A DNA stretch of 64,000 nt, taken from NCBI GenBank assembly GCA_019359675.1, contig JAHHGX010000065.1, positions 310,001 through 374,000 of the forward strand. Reading direction: 5' to 3'. The stretch is from Calothrix sp. FI2-JRJ7. Its GTDB lineage: Bacteria; Cyanobacteriota; Cyanobacteriia; Cyanobacteriales; Nostocaceae. The position numbers and the translations under genes were made by a program. A model generated the notes under the pieces. It did not search any database, was not told the origin of the DNA, and was given only the letters and a program-made list of their open reading frames with translations. Shown one piece after another: positions 8,153 through 16,886 of the stretch; the first letter of the stretch is position 1; each line of letters opens with the position of its first letter.

Positions 8153-8611
8153 ATGTTACGTCCCAATTTGGGTGATTTTAGCAGTATTGTTTGCTTTAAA
8201 GCTGCGATTGTGGGAATGGAAGATGCTTTAGGAGACAAAGCAACCGCAATTGCTCTAACAACAGCAGGTCGCAGTCGCGGTAGACAGCTTGCAACTGAAC
8301 TTGGTTTAAGTGGTTCAATGTCTCTTGATGATATCGCTTACAAACTTGGTTATGCCTTGGGTAAAAGCGGTACATGTTTATGTAGCGTAGAAAAAATTCT
8401 TTCCGAAGGTGATGTCATTAAAGTCTACACCAGCGAAACTTTATGTTCAGCAGGAGAACCCCAAGGTTCTGAACGTAAATGTACATATACTCTTGGGGCT
8501 GTTTGGGGCGCCTTAGAACAAACTCTCGGCAAACGCTTACAAGGTAAACACACCGAGTCAGTGCTACGTGGTGGCACTCATGATGTATTTGAATTTACTG
8601 AATTCAAATAA
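8153..8611 (+). CDS. V4R-like (4-vinyl reductase-type) sensor-domain protein
   Basis: 152 residues, good ribosome site (AGGAG). The middle (ATAIALTTAGRSRGRQLATEL; DDIAYKLGYALGKSGTCLCS) followed by a cysteine-containing strand region (TLCSAGEPQGSERKCTYTLG, then a WGALE helix and GTHDVFEF at the end) resembles V4R domains, which bind small hydrophobic or tetrapyrrole-like ligands. This is assignment by pattern; it could instead be an unnamed cyanobacterial family. Its tight spacing behind roadblock 2 places it in the GTPase operon, so a ligand-binding input role is plausible. Confidence 0.6.
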   Translation: MLRPNLGDFSSIVCFKAAIVGMEDALGDKATAIALTTAGRSRGRQLATELGLSGSMSLDDIAYKLGYALGKSGTCLCSVEKILSEGDVIKVYTSETLCSAGEPQGSERKCTYTLGAVWGALEQTLGKRLQGKHTESVLRGGTHDVFEFTEFK

Positions 8612-8613
8612 TT

Positions 8614-8644
8614 CTTGTGGAGCGGGCTTAAGATTGCCCGCCCC
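8614..8644. repeat. TTGTGG..GGGC/GCCC palindrome
   Basis: CTTGTGGAGCGGGC followed by GCCCGCCCC: a GC-rich hairpin between the convergent V4R-like and HutX-like genes, of the same family as 21369-21395 and 33313-33339. Probable two-way terminator. Confidence 0.6.
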
Positions 8645-8650
8645 AGACAT

Positions 8651-9055
8651 TCAAAGCACAACAGGCGCCGTTTCCCACATTTCACCATACTCATCACGCA
8701 ACGCTTGCCAAGCTTCCACTTGTCCAGGTTCATATTCTCCTGGTTTGCCCCATTGTAAAAATAAGCTCAATGCTGACTCTTGCTTCTCATCTAAAAATCT
8801 AATTGCGTAGGTTGTAAAGTTACCACGCTTTGCTTCACCTGTTTCAAACTTTACGTGCTTAATTAAGTCCATATTCAAATGAAACTCAAAACCTTCGGTG
8901 TGCATATTCGCGTATTTGCCCTTCGCCAACTCCGCATAGAATATTTTTTCGACTTTTCCGCGCGCTTCTAATACTGCTGCACTACTGGTAACAATTAAAC
9001 GCAAAGTACCTAAGCTCTCACAAGCTTCCAAAAACTCTTTTAGTGGTTTAGCCAT
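8651..9055 (-). CDS. ChuX/HutX-like haem-utilisation-fold protein
   Basis: 134 residues, soluble. The central part (FEFHLNMDLIKHVKFETGEA, then TTYAIRFLDEKQESALSLFL) resembles the ChuX/HutX/HemS fold, in which 'HLNM' precedes a strand and 'xYAIRFFD' is a conserved strand; those proteins bind or traffic haem. Convergent with the GTPase operon rather than part of it. With a protoglobin 2 kb away, a haem-related role is attractive, but binding residues cannot be proven here. Confidence 0.6.
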   Translation of the reverse strand: MAKPLKEFLEACESLGTLRLIVTSSAAVLEARGKVEKIFYAELAKGKYANMHTEGFEFHLNMDLIKHVKFETGEAKRGNFTTYAIRFLDEKQESALSLFLQWGKPGEYEPGQVEAWQALRDEYGEMWETAPVVL

Positions 9056-9195
9056 TTTTTAATAGTCCTTTTTATAAAACTGCCATTTCCACAATACCGG
9101 GTTTACTGTACTTATTGAAGAAATGTAACGAAATGAATAAATCTCAAGACTTACATTTGTAATAGAGATGTAATACCTTAAAAGTCGGCGTAACA

Positions 9196-10683
9196 ATGGC
9201 AGATCAACTTTTAACTGATGCGAACCAAAAGCTGCACGACCGTTACATCGTAATTAGAAAAATCGCAGAAAACGGAAACCGACGCACGCTGCTTGCGTTA
9301 GACTCTCATCATGGTAACGAAGTAGTCATAAAAATTTTGTTATTTAATGAGGAATTTCGCTGGGAAGATTTAAAATTATTTGAAAGAGAAGCAGAAACGC
9401 TTAAGCATCTGTCGCACCCAGCTATTCCTCAGTACCTTGATTATTTTGAGCTAGATACACCTGAAATAAAAGGATTTGCGCTTGTACAGACTTATTGCAA
9501 CGCAAAATCGCTTCAAGAATATATAGACACAGGGCGAAATTTTAGCGAGTCAGAAATAATTCAATTAGGTAAATTATTATTAGGGATATTGCATTATTTA
9601 CATTCACGACACCCAGCAGTTATTCATCGTGACATCAAACCCAGTAATATCTTACTCAATAATACTTCTGGTAATAGTGTTGGGGATGTATATTTAGTTG
9701 ATTTTGGCTCTGTACAAACTAGTATTAAAGCACGTGGTACCAGGACTGTAGTTGGTACTTATGGCTACATGCCACCTGAACAGTTTGGTGGAAGAGCTTT
9801 TCCTGGGTCTGATTTATATAGTTTGGGAATGACGTTAATTTACTTAGCTACCAAAAAACACCCCTCTGAATTACTTGGTGATGATTTAAATATTAAATTT
9901 GAGCAAATACCAAATATCAGTGCTGACTTAAAAGCTTGGTTGAATATTATAATACAACCTAGTGTTAATCGTCGTTTTGACTCAACGACCGCAGCATTAC
10001 ATGCTCTAGATAATTTATCTAATTTACTATCAAATGACGAATATAATTTGTACTACAGAGATAATGATTTGTCAAAACTTAAAAAACCAGCACATAGTAA
10101 AATTAAAATCAAGAAAACCGTAAATAAGTTAGAAATGATATTCCCAACAAAGACAATAAAGCAAATTGTTGGTAATATATTCAATGCAATAATACCAAGT
10201 TCAATTATATTATTTATTGGATATCATTTTTTATTTTACCCGATTATACACATAATTGGGTCATTACTAAAAATATTTATAATTAATTACATAGTCATAT
10301 TTTTATGCATATCACTGGCATTATTTATAATTTCCTGCTTACTAATTAACTTATTCGGTAGAACAAAATTATTAATTGAAGAAAAGCGTTTAATTATAAC
10401 TACAGAAGTATTTGGCAGTCAAACATTAACAGGCGCCCCGCGAAGAATTATTGCCAGAGAGCATATCTGGAAGCTAGTATCCAGCGCACAAGAATATAAA
10501 TTAATTAACTTAAAAAATGATATTGAAAAAATAGTAAAATCACCAAGTTTAATTATATGGGAAGGTACATTTAGCAATCATGATTTGAGTCAATATTTAA
10601 ATCAACCTTTAACGTTACAAGAACGCGATTGGTTAGCGCAAGAAATTAGCGACTTTTTGGATATACAGATAATTCAAGAGTAA
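9196..10683 (+). CDS. Membrane Ser/Thr protein kinase 1 (Hanks type)
   Basis: 495 residues. N-terminal kinase domain (~16-280): degenerate glycine loop (NGNRRT instead of GxGxxG), K46 in VVIKIL, HRDIKPSN with D146 and N151, DFGS (D169), GTYGYMPPEQ as activation-loop end. Then a basic linker, two or three hydrophobic segments (about 325-390) and a C-terminal cytoplasmic ~100 residues with a conserved end (LTLQERDWLAQEISDFLDI). The catalytic residues are present, so it is probably active despite the odd P-loop. A paralogue follows 127 bases later. The nearest input candidates are the GTPase/globin genes upstream. Confidence 0.92.
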   Translation: MADQLLTDANQKLHDRYIVIRKIAENGNRRTLLALDSHHGNEVVIKILLFNEEFRWEDLKLFEREAETLKHLSHPAIPQYLDYFELDTPEIKGFALVQTYCNAKSLQEYIDTGRNFSESEIIQLGKLLLGILHYLHSRHPAVIHRDIKPSNILLNNTSGNSVGDVYLVDFGSVQTSIKARGTRTVVGTYGYMPPEQFGGRAFPGSDLYSLGMTLIYLATKKHPSELLGDDLNIKFEQIPNISADLKAWLNIIIQPSVNRRFDSTTAALHALDNLSNLLSNDEYNLYYRDNDLSKLKKPAHSKIKIKKTVNKLEMIFPTKTIKQIVGNIFNAIIPSSIILFIGYHFLFYPIIHIIGSLLKIFIINYIVIFLCISLALFIISCLLINLFGRTKLLIEEKRLIITTEVFGSQTLTGAPRRIIAREHIWKLVSSAQEYKLINLKNDIEKIVKSPSLIIWEGTFSNHDLSQYLNQPLTLQERDWLAQEISDFLDIQIIQE

Positions 10684-10689
10684 GAAACC

Positions 10690-10806
10690 AGAAACCAGGT
10701 TTCTCGTGACTAAGTATAAATAATTTTGATATTAACGAACAGAAACCTGGTTTCTTTTGACTAGATATGAATAATTTCGATATTAACAAACAGAAACCAG
10801 GTTTCT
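10690..10806. repeat. Three palindromes in two tandem 51-bp units
   Basis: Palindromes AGAAACCAGGTTTCT (10690-10704), AGAAACCTGGTTTCT (10741-10755) and AGAAACCAGGTTTCT (10792-10806) lie exactly 51 bases apart. The two 36-base spacers are similar to each other (both end in GATATTAAC.AAC). The array fills the gap between the two kinase genes and ends four bases before the second start codon. Same family as 13829-13895, 15019-15085, 49106-49171 and 63216-63282. Confidence 0.9.
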
Positions 10807-10810
10807 AAAT

Positions 10811-12391
10811 ATGACAAAACTCCCAAAAGAATTATTTAACAATCGCTACCAAATTCAAGAAGAATTAGGACGCAACACTGGGCGCCGTACCTTTTTAGCC
10901 CAAGATTTAGAAACTAAACAACTAGTAGTAATTAAACTACTAATATTTAACGAGAATTTTCGTTGGGATGATTTAAAGTTATTTGAGCGCGAAGTGGAAA
11001 CACTCAAATCTTTATCACATCCAGCAATCCCTAAATATATCGAGTACTTTAGCGTTGATATACCTAGCATAAAAGGATTTGCATTTGTACAAAGTTATAT
11101 AAATGCTCGACCTTTACAAGAATACTTAGACAGTGGTCGAACATTCAGTGAAAGCGAAGTTAAACAGTTAGCAAAATCTTTATTGTTAGTATTAGATTAT
11201 CTTCACTCACACCAACCGCCCGTTATTCATCGAGATATTAAACCAAGTAATATTCTATTAGTTAATTGCTCTGCCCATCATATAGGTGATGTTTACTTAG
11301 TTGATTTTGGCTCAGTGCAAACCGCAACTCCTCATGATGGAACCATGACTATAGTTGGCACTTACGGTTATATGGCGCCGGAGCAATTTGCTGGTAAAGT
11401 ATCTTGTGCCTCCGATTTATATAGTTTAGGAGCAACGTTAATTCATTTAGTAACAGGTATCGAACCAATCGATTTACCTTCATCTAATTTACAAATTCAA
11501 TTTGAAGAAGCTGTAAATATTAGTTCAACATTTAGAGACTGGCTCAAGTTAATGACTCATCCCAGTCTCAACAAGCGGTTTAACTCGGTACAATCTGCTA
11601 ATACAGCTTTAGAATCTGGTGAGTTAACCATCAAAAAGCCACCCTTGAGTAATATTACTCTTACAAAAATAGCAGATTGTATCAATATTTGTATCCCTTA
11701 TGGCTCATTTCCATCTACAAAAAAATCTTATTGGCAAGTCATTAATAATATCAAAAGAGATTATCGGCAAGCTTGGTATACAAAAATCTTTGATATCGTC
11801 AGTCTTCGTGGTTTTTGGACATGGTTAATTTGTGTTTTCATTTGTTCAGTTATAGCAATAATATGTGTTGGATTTCCAATCATAGCATTCTTAATGGTAT
11901 TGCCAGAATCGATACGCTACCTATTTATATTTTTAGCTGCTGGCTCTGTAATTATGTCCCTAACAACTCCAAATTTATCTTTTAATATTAAGGATTTTTA
12001 TAAAGGTACCATACCTGATGACAATATTCGATTCGACATAAAAAATTTAAGATATGTAGATGCATTACATCTAAACATCAATCAGCAAGATGTTACATTA
12101 GCATTTACTTATCCCAGTCAAGCTCAAACAACAGAAAATTATATCATTTTTAAACAGCCTCGACAAAACATTTCTAAAATAACTTTTGAAAACAAGAGTT
12201 ATAAAATAATTGAAACTGGAACCGATGAGAACGGTAAAAAGCAAACGGAACAAAAAGAAATACCACCTCGCTTATATATACAGGTAGCTCAAAAAAGATA
12301 TGGATTGAATTATAAGCTGACGGCGCCAGAACTTTACTGGTTAGCAGAAGAACTTAGTTATTTTTTAGATATACCTATCACTTGGGAGTAA
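10811..12391 (+). CDS. Membrane Ser/Thr protein kinase 2 (Hanks type)
   Basis: 526 residues, paralogue of the upstream kinase with the same order: kinase domain (~10-275; RNTGRRT in place of the glycine loop, VVIKLL lysine, HRDIKPSN, DFGS, GTYGYMAPEQ), linker, membrane segments (about 335-395) and a C-terminal region ending LTAPELYWLAEELSYFLDI. The last ~20 residues match kinase 1, so the C-terminal domain is shared too. The middle between them differs, pointing to different signals. The ATG lies only four bases after a palindrome, and no ribosome site is visible. Confidence 0.92.
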   Translation: MTKLPKELFNNRYQIQEELGRNTGRRTFLAQDLETKQLVVIKLLIFNENFRWDDLKLFEREVETLKSLSHPAIPKYIEYFSVDIPSIKGFAFVQSYINARPLQEYLDSGRTFSESEVKQLAKSLLLVLDYLHSHQPPVIHRDIKPSNILLVNCSAHHIGDVYLVDFGSVQTATPHDGTMTIVGTYGYMAPEQFAGKVSCASDLYSLGATLIHLVTGIEPIDLPSSNLQIQFEEAVNISSTFRDWLKLMTHPSLNKRFNSVQSANTALESGELTIKKPPLSNITLTKIADCINICIPYGSFPSTKKSYWQVINNIKRDYRQAWYTKIFDIVSLRGFWTWLICVFICSVIAIICVGFPIIAFLMVLPESIRYLFIFLAAGSVIMSLTTPNLSFNIKDFYKGTIPDDNIRFDIKNLRYVDALHLNINQQDVTLAFTYPSQAQTTENYIIFKQPRQNISKITFENKSYKIIETGTDENGKKQTEQKEIPPRLYIQVAQKRYGLNYKLTAPELYWLAEELSYFLDIPITWE

Positions 12392-12417
12392 GTAGGGTGG
12401 GCACTGCCCACCTTACT
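12391..12417. terminator. GTAGGGTGGGC hairpin after kinase 2
   Basis: GTAGGGTGGGC / GCCCACCTTAC with a short loop, overlapping the kinase 2 stop codon. Same family as 26047-26072, 54114-54138, 54163-54186 and 56866-56890. Lacks a clear T-run, so the terminator role is inferred from position. Confidence 0.55.
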
Positions 12418-12420
12418 ACA

Positions 12421-12711
12421 TTATGATTTTTGATTGACAGGAATTTCGATTACAAATTCAGCACCTTGACCCGGCGCGGATTAGCAATAAATTTTACCAT
12501 TGTGTTTATTAGTAAGTATTTGATAGCTAATTGATAAACCTAGTCCTGTACCTTTACCTACAGGTTTAGTAGTAAAAAATGGGTTAAATATCTGATTCAC
12601 TACTTGTTCACAGATTCCAAGTCCATTATCTGCAATAGAAATTGCAACCCAATTATTATCAATGGCAGTTGTTGAAATTCTAATTGTGCTTGGTTTTGCT
12701 TCGATTACTTT
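12421..12711 (-). pseudogene. Histidine kinase remnant (ATPase domain only)
   Basis: On the minus strand about 95 codons encode a HATPase_c fragment: WVAISIADNGLGI (G1 box), NPFFTTKPVGKGTGLGLSIS (F and G2 boxes) and APGQGAEFVIEIPV. A TAA at 12481-12483 interrupts it between GKIYC and SAPGQG, and everything upstream of the N box is missing. It is the 3' end of a lost sensor kinase like those common in cyanobacteria. Confidence 0.85.
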
Positions 12712-12792
12712 TTATGTCAAATAACAAACAATTTAATTACTGGTATGATAATAAGTAAGTAGGGCATAGCCCCACCTAGAAATGTAACAATG

Positions 12793-13746
12793 CTACTTTT
12801 CGTATTTTTCATACGCAGCAACAATTCGCTGCACTAAAGCATGACGCACAACATCTTTTTGTGTAAATTCACTGAATGCAATTCCTTCAACGCCTTTTAA
12901 AATGCTTAATGCGACAGCTAGTCCCGATTGTTGGCTAGGTAACAAATCTGTCTGCGTCATATCTCCTGTAATAACCATGCGTGAACGAAAACCCAAGCGC
13001 GTTAACACCATTTTCATTTGCGCTGGTGTTGTATTTTGAGCCTCATCTACTATTACAAAGGCGTTATTTAGAGTTCGTCCTCGCATGTAAGCAAGCGGTG
13101 CCACTTCAATAATACCCCGTTCAATCAAACCAGGTACTTTCTCAGAATCAATAAATTCATTAATTGCATCATAAAGCGGACGCAAGTAAGGATTGACTTT
13201 TTGCTGCAAATCCCCAGGTAAAAAACCAAGCTTTTCACCTGCTTCTACTGCTGGACGAGTTAAAATTATTTTCTCAAATTGACTGGCTAATAATGCCTGT
13301 ACCGCAACAACTACCGCCAAAAATGTCTTACCAGTACCCGCAGGCCCAGTACAAAATATTAAATCATCAGTACGCAACGCTTGAATATACTGCCGCTGAC
13401 GAAACGTTTTAGCTCGAATTTCTTCACCACGACGAGTTTTTGCAACAGTATCGCGCTGTAATTCGTGCAAATCATTTTCACGGTGTGTATCAAGTGCTTG
13501 AATTGCAGCTTGTATATCTGTACTGTACACATTTTTACCATGAACCCATAACTCTTCTAAAGAGTGAACTATTTGTGAGGCACGGTCAACTTGATTTTGT
13601 GTACCAGAAATTAGTAACTCTTGCCCACGCAGTGCAACACTTGCTCCTGTATGGCGCCCAATCAGTTTAAGATTTTCTTCATAGTTACCCGCAAGTGCGA
13701 GTGCGCTTTCAATACTGGGCAGTTGAATTAGAGAGGCGCCTGCCAT
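12793..13746 (-). CDS. phoH: PhoH-family ATPase
   Basis: 317 residues. N-terminal KH-like part (NLKLIGRHTGASVALRGQEL) then the PhoH P-loop domain: Walker A GPAGTGKT at ~134-141 and Walker B FVIVDEAQN at ~229-237, plus MVITGDMTQTDL. Cytoplasmic ATPase/putative RNA helicase family linked to RNA metabolism and, in some bacteria, phosphate response. Last gene of the ffh-rpsP-KH-rpsU-phoH string on the minus strand, an order that fits an RNA/translation role. A repeat dyad separates it from rpsU. Confidence 0.93.
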   Translation of the reverse strand: MAGASLIQLPSIESALALAGNYEENLKLIGRHTGASVALRGQELLISGTQNQVDRASQIVHSLEELWVHGKNVYSTDIQAAIQALDTHRENDLHELQRDTVAKTRRGEEIRAKTFRQRQYIQALRTDDLIFCTGPAGTGKTFLAVVVAVQALLASQFEKIILTRPAVEAGEKLGFLPGDLQQKVNPYLRPLYDAINEFIDSEKVPGLIERGIIEVAPLAYMRGRTLNNAFVIVDEAQNTTPAQMKMVLTRLGFRSRMVITGDMTQTDLLPSQQSGLAVALSILKGVEGIAFSEFTQKDVVRHALVQRIVAAYEKYEK

Positions 13747-13781
13747 AATTAATTTTAAAAATAAATCATAAAAAATTGGAA

Positions 13782-13806
13782 GCAGAGACGCAATTAACGC
13801 CTCTAC
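13782..13806. repeat. GAGACGC hairpin
   Basis: GCAGAGACGC ... GCCTCTAC forms a small stem upstream of the phoH start, related to the GTAGAGAC palindromes at 36572-36599 and 62723-62744. Confidence 0.45.
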
Positions 13807-13828
13807 TTACTTCAAACTAATCAATCCT

Positions 13829-13895
13829 AGAAACCCGGTTTCTTGATCGATAACTTGTAATAATCACGATGATTGTAAATAGAAACCGGGTTTCT
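13829..13895. repeat. Paired palindrome (REP-like dyad)
   Basis: AGAAACCCGGTTTCT (13829-13843) and AGAAACCGGGTTTCT (13881-13895), 52 bases apart start to start. Lies between rpsU and phoH within a same-strand gene string. Confidence 0.9.
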
Positions 13896-13959
13896 TCTAC
13901 AGAACAGATAGTAAAACTGAAACGCAACGACTAGGAATATATCTAAGAAATATATCTAG

Positions 13960-14139
13960 TTAGGGAATGCGTCCACTTTTACGTGCGGCTTCCGCTTTGA
14001 GCTTACGGCGCAAACTGGGTTTTTCATAACGTTCTCGGCGCCGGACTTCAGATAAAATTCCAGCTTTCTGAATTTTTTTCTTAAAACGTCTCAACGCGGA
14101 GTCAATTGTTTCATTTTCACCCAAACGGATTTCAGCCAC
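13960..14139 (-). CDS. rpsU: 30S ribosomal protein S21
   Basis: 59 residues, GTG start at 14139 preceded by a perfect AAGGAGGT (12 bases upstream). The protein begins [20 protein letters not shown] and ends in a very basic helix with [20 protein letters not shown], the S21 signature. S21 binds the 30S subunit near the anti-SD region. The gene is short and uses a non-ATG start, so simple ORF finders miss it. It sits between the KH-domain gene and phoH on the same strand. Confidence 0.95.
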   Translation of the reverse strand: MAEIRLGENETIDSALRRFKKKIQKAGILSEVRRRERYEKPSLRRKLKAEAARKSGRIP

Positions 14140-14237
14140 TTTCTGCTTTCACCTCCTTGAAGATCAATTTAATTGAATCAAAATTTAATCAAGATTGAAT
14201 TAATTAACTTTCACGGTTTTTCAGAAACTAAATTTAG

Positions 14238-14693
14238 CTAAACCTGGCGAGAGCGAGGTTTAATGAAGGGGCGCTGCCCATTAGTGCCGCTGCTACTACT
14301 GCTGCTATTGGTGCTAATAGTACGTCTATCTCTTGTATCTCTTGAGCGAGGGGGTGCATATCGCTCTTCGTTGTCTTCATCAAAGGACATTTCGTCACGA
14401 CTACCACCGCTACCAAAAATATCTAAGTAAACGGATTGTCCAGTTAATTGGGCAAAAGACATTAGACACGTGCGAATCGCTTGAATATTGCGTCCGCCTC
14501 GTCCAAATACTTTGCCTTTGTCTGCACTTGAGAAGGCGACACGAATCCAAATTCGATTACGGTTATTAGACAGTTCGCAATCGATACTCAAAGACTCAGG
14601 AGACTCTAAAAACGGTTCTATGAGATACCTGACTAAATCAGTATAGTCAGGAGCGCTTGAATTAATTGCTACGTTATGACGCGGGTTTTGCAC
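14238..14693 (-). CDS. KH-domain RNA-binding protein (KhpA-like)
   Basis: 151 residues. A single KH domain at ~18-95 with the GxxG loop in [15 protein letters not shown], typical of the small KhpA/YlqC proteins found next to rpsP. The C-terminal ~55 residues are a disordered tail rich in Arg, Asp and Ser, an extension beyond the usual ~80-residue family length. Overlaps the end of rpsP by 20 bases, so the two are translationally linked. Confidence 0.9.
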   Translation of the reverse strand: MQNPRHNVAINSSAPDYTDLVRYLIEPFLESPESLSIDCELSNNRNRIWIRVAFSSADKGKVFGRGGRNIQAIRTCLMSFAQLTGQSVYLDIFGSGGSRDEMSFDEDNEERYAPPRSRDTRDRRTISTNSSSSSSGTNGQRPFIKPRSRQV

Positions 14694-14934
14694 TGGCCTT
14701 TTCCAAGACGTTAGCTTTCTCTAAAATGTAACGCACAGTATCTGTAGGTTGGGCGCCTTGCTGTAAGCGCCTACGGATTCCATCTTCATCCAATTTTACT
14801 TCTTTGGTTCTGGGGTTGTAAAATCCCAATTCTTCTAATGGTCGTCCATCGCGACGGGACAAACTATTCATGGCGACAATACGGAAAGAAGCTTCCCTCT
14901 TTTTACCGAATCGCTTCAAGCGCAATTTAATCAT
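14674..14934 (-). CDS. rpsP: 30S ribosomal protein S16
   Basis: 86 residues from the ATG at 14934, giving [20 protein letters not shown], the exact S16 N-terminus. A longer frame from 14988 adds 18 residues that do not match the family, so the shorter start is chosen. Contains [19 protein letters not shown], diagnostic for S16. Early-assembly protein of the 30S body. Lies between ffh and the KH gene, a conserved bacterial order. Confidence 0.96.
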   Translation of the reverse strand: MIKLRLKRFGKKREASFRIVAMNSLSRRDGRPLEELGFYNPRTKEVKLDEDGIRRRLQQGAQPTDTVRYILEKANVLEKASAKPAS

Positions 14935-15018
14935 AGCTGAGGTTTTGTCGTTTGCAGTTATTTGATACTGAAATGCTAATTTTAGCATTGGATATGGATT
15001 ATTGGGTACCGAAATGCT

Positions 15019-15085
15019 AGAAACCTGGTTTCTTATTCAAATCTTGTAATGAAAATAGCGATTTTGCGAGCGAAACCAGGTTTCT
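15019..15085. repeat. Paired palindrome (REP-like dyad)
   Basis: AGAAACCTGGTTTCT (15019-15033) and CGAAACCAGGTTTCT (15071-15085), 52 bases apart. The spacer shares the pattern TCTTGTAAT..AAAATA followed by GATTTTGCG with the reverse complement of the copy at 63216-63282, showing a true repeat family. Lies between ffh and rpsP. Confidence 0.9.
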
Positions 15086-15094
15086 TCGGTTTCT

Positions 15095-16567
15095 TTAAAG
15101 CGTTCCAAAACCCTTTTTCTTTTTATCCTTTTTCTGTTTCTTTTTGCCAGCAGCAGCGCCACCATTATATCCACGCCATCCAGGTGCTGCTGGACGACCA
15201 CCAGCTGCATACGGGTCTGGCATACCACCACCCATACCGCCAAACATTCCTCCAGGCATTCCAGGAAAGCTTCCTTGACCCATTTGCTGCATCATCGAGC
15301 GCATTCGCTGAAAATCACTGACTAATTTACTCACATCAGGTTCTTTATACCCCGAACCACCCGCAACACGGCGCCGACGACTAGGAGAACTCGCAAGTAA
15401 ATCTGGGTCGCGACGTTCTTTAGGGGTCATTGAATTTATCATCGCTTCGCAGCGCTTCAACTGAACTTCACCCTGTTTAAGCTGGTCGTCGCTTATTTTG
15501 CCCATACCGGGAAGCATTTTCATGATTCCCCCCAGCGACCCCATATTCTTCAACAAACGTAACTGTTTGAGAAAGTCGGTAAAATCAAACTTCGCACTGA
15601 GAATTTTTTCTTGCATTTTCTCAGCGTCAGCGAGGTCAATTTCTTCCTGCGCTTTTTCCACGAGCGTTAAAACGTCACCCATTCCCAAGATTCGCGATGC
15701 CATCCGGTCGGGATAAAATGGCTGTAACGCTTCGACTTTTTCCCCTACACCAATAAACTTAATCGGCTGTCCAGAAATTCGCCGTACCGACAACGCCGCA
15801 CCACCACGGCTATCACCATCCATCTTGGTTAAAATGGCGCCTGTTATTCCAATTTGTTCGTGGAAGGTACGAGTTAAAGAAGCAGCTTCTTGCCCCGTCA
15901 TCGCGTCCACTACTAATAAAACTTCGTCGGGTTTGACGGTTTCTTTAATACTGGCAAGTTCCGCCATCATATCCGCGTCAATAAACAGGCGCCCAGCAGT
16001 ATCTACAATAACAGTATCAATACCTTCTGCCCTAGCTCGCTCAACACCTTGACGCGCAATTTCTACGGGGTTGGCATCGCTACCCATATCAAATACGGGC
16101 ACATCGATTTGCTTACCCAAAGTTATTAACTGGTCAATCGCGGCAGGACGATAAACGTCGGTCGCCACCATCATACAAGTACGATTGATTTTACGTAAAT
16201 GCAACGCTAACTTTGCCGTGGCTGTGGTTTTACCAGTACCTTGTAACCCAGCCATTAACACTACTGTCGGAGCAGAAGACGCCTGTGCCAAAGGAACATT
16301 TTCTTCCCCCATGACCGCGAGCAGTTCGTCGTAAACAATCTTAATAAACTGCTGGTCGGGCTTAACACCAGCTAGGACTTCGGCGCCTTGCGCTTTTGTT
16401 TCAACGTCGTTAATAAAGTCCTTGACAACCTGGAGGTTAACATCAGCTTCCAACAGCGCGCGGCGCACTTCCCGCAAAGCATCTTGAATATTCGATTGAG
16501 AAATTTTATCTTGACCTCGAAGTTTCTTCCAGGCTGATTCTAAACGGTCTGATAGTGCGTCAAACAT
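15095..16567 (-). CDS. ffh: Signal recognition particle protein Ffh (SRP54)
   Basis: 490 residues. N domain (1-90), G domain with GLQGTGKTT (~107-115), DTAGR (~190) and TKMDGD (~248), then a methionine-rich M domain (KNMGSLGGIMKMLPGMGK, MRSMMQQMGQG) that binds 4.5S RNA and signal sequences. The C-terminus carries a Gly/Met/Pro-rich stretch and a lysine-rich end. GTPase that delivers nascent membrane proteins to FtsY. First gene of the minus-strand string with rpsP. Confidence 0.97.
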   Translation of the reverse strand: MFDALSDRLESAWKKLRGQDKISQSNIQDALREVRRALLEADVNLQVVKDFINDVETKAQGAEVLAGVKPDQQFIKIVYDELLAVMGEENVPLAQASSAPTVVLMAGLQGTGKTTATAKLALHLRKINRTCMMVATDVYRPAAIDQLITLGKQIDVPVFDMGSDANPVEIARQGVERARAEGIDTVIVDTAGRLFIDADMMAELASIKETVKPDEVLLVVDAMTGQEAASLTRTFHEQIGITGAILTKMDGDSRGGAALSVRRISGQPIKFIGVGEKVEALQPFYPDRMASRILGMGDVLTLVEKAQEEIDLADAEKMQEKILSAKFDFTDFLKQLRLLKNMGSLGGIMKMLPGMGKISDDQLKQGEVQLKRCEAMINSMTPKERRDPDLLASSPSRRRRVAGGSGYKEPDVSKLVSDFQRMRSMMQQMGQGSFPGMPGGMFGGMGGGMPDPYAAGGRPAAPGWRGYNGGAAAGKKKQKKDKKKKGFGTL

Positions 16568-16886
16568 ACAAGGATTTTTACAAGTTGGCTATATATCCAG
16601 CTTAGTAGTTTTTGAGCCAGAGTGTCATCGAAGCGCAACGCTTAGACCTTCTTACCAGTGATTAACTCATCCCAAACCACCAGTTCTACTCTTAACTCCC
16701 GACATTAAAAGATTTATCAAATATTTGTAACAAATTCCCCAATTTTGTACAGTCTTTACACTTTTTTGAGTATTAATAAAAATAATTGGTATGTATTTTA
16801 GCAATACAGCAAATAAGCATCTGGTAAGATATACTCCTTCATAGACTTGAATATAGGCTGTTTACACTAAGGGCAATTACTAAGGT
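16568..16886. other. Divergent intergenic region, ffh / pentapeptide gene
   Basis: Some 319 bases carrying the promoters of both divergent genes. A TAAGATATACT stretch near 16825-16835 is a possible -10 for the plus-strand gene. No RNA gene or repeat recognised. Confidence 0.4.

Noticed and set aside
14934-14988. 18-residue extension of S16
   Set aside because: Does not match the ribosomal protein; [10 protein letters not shown] at 14934 is the normal start.
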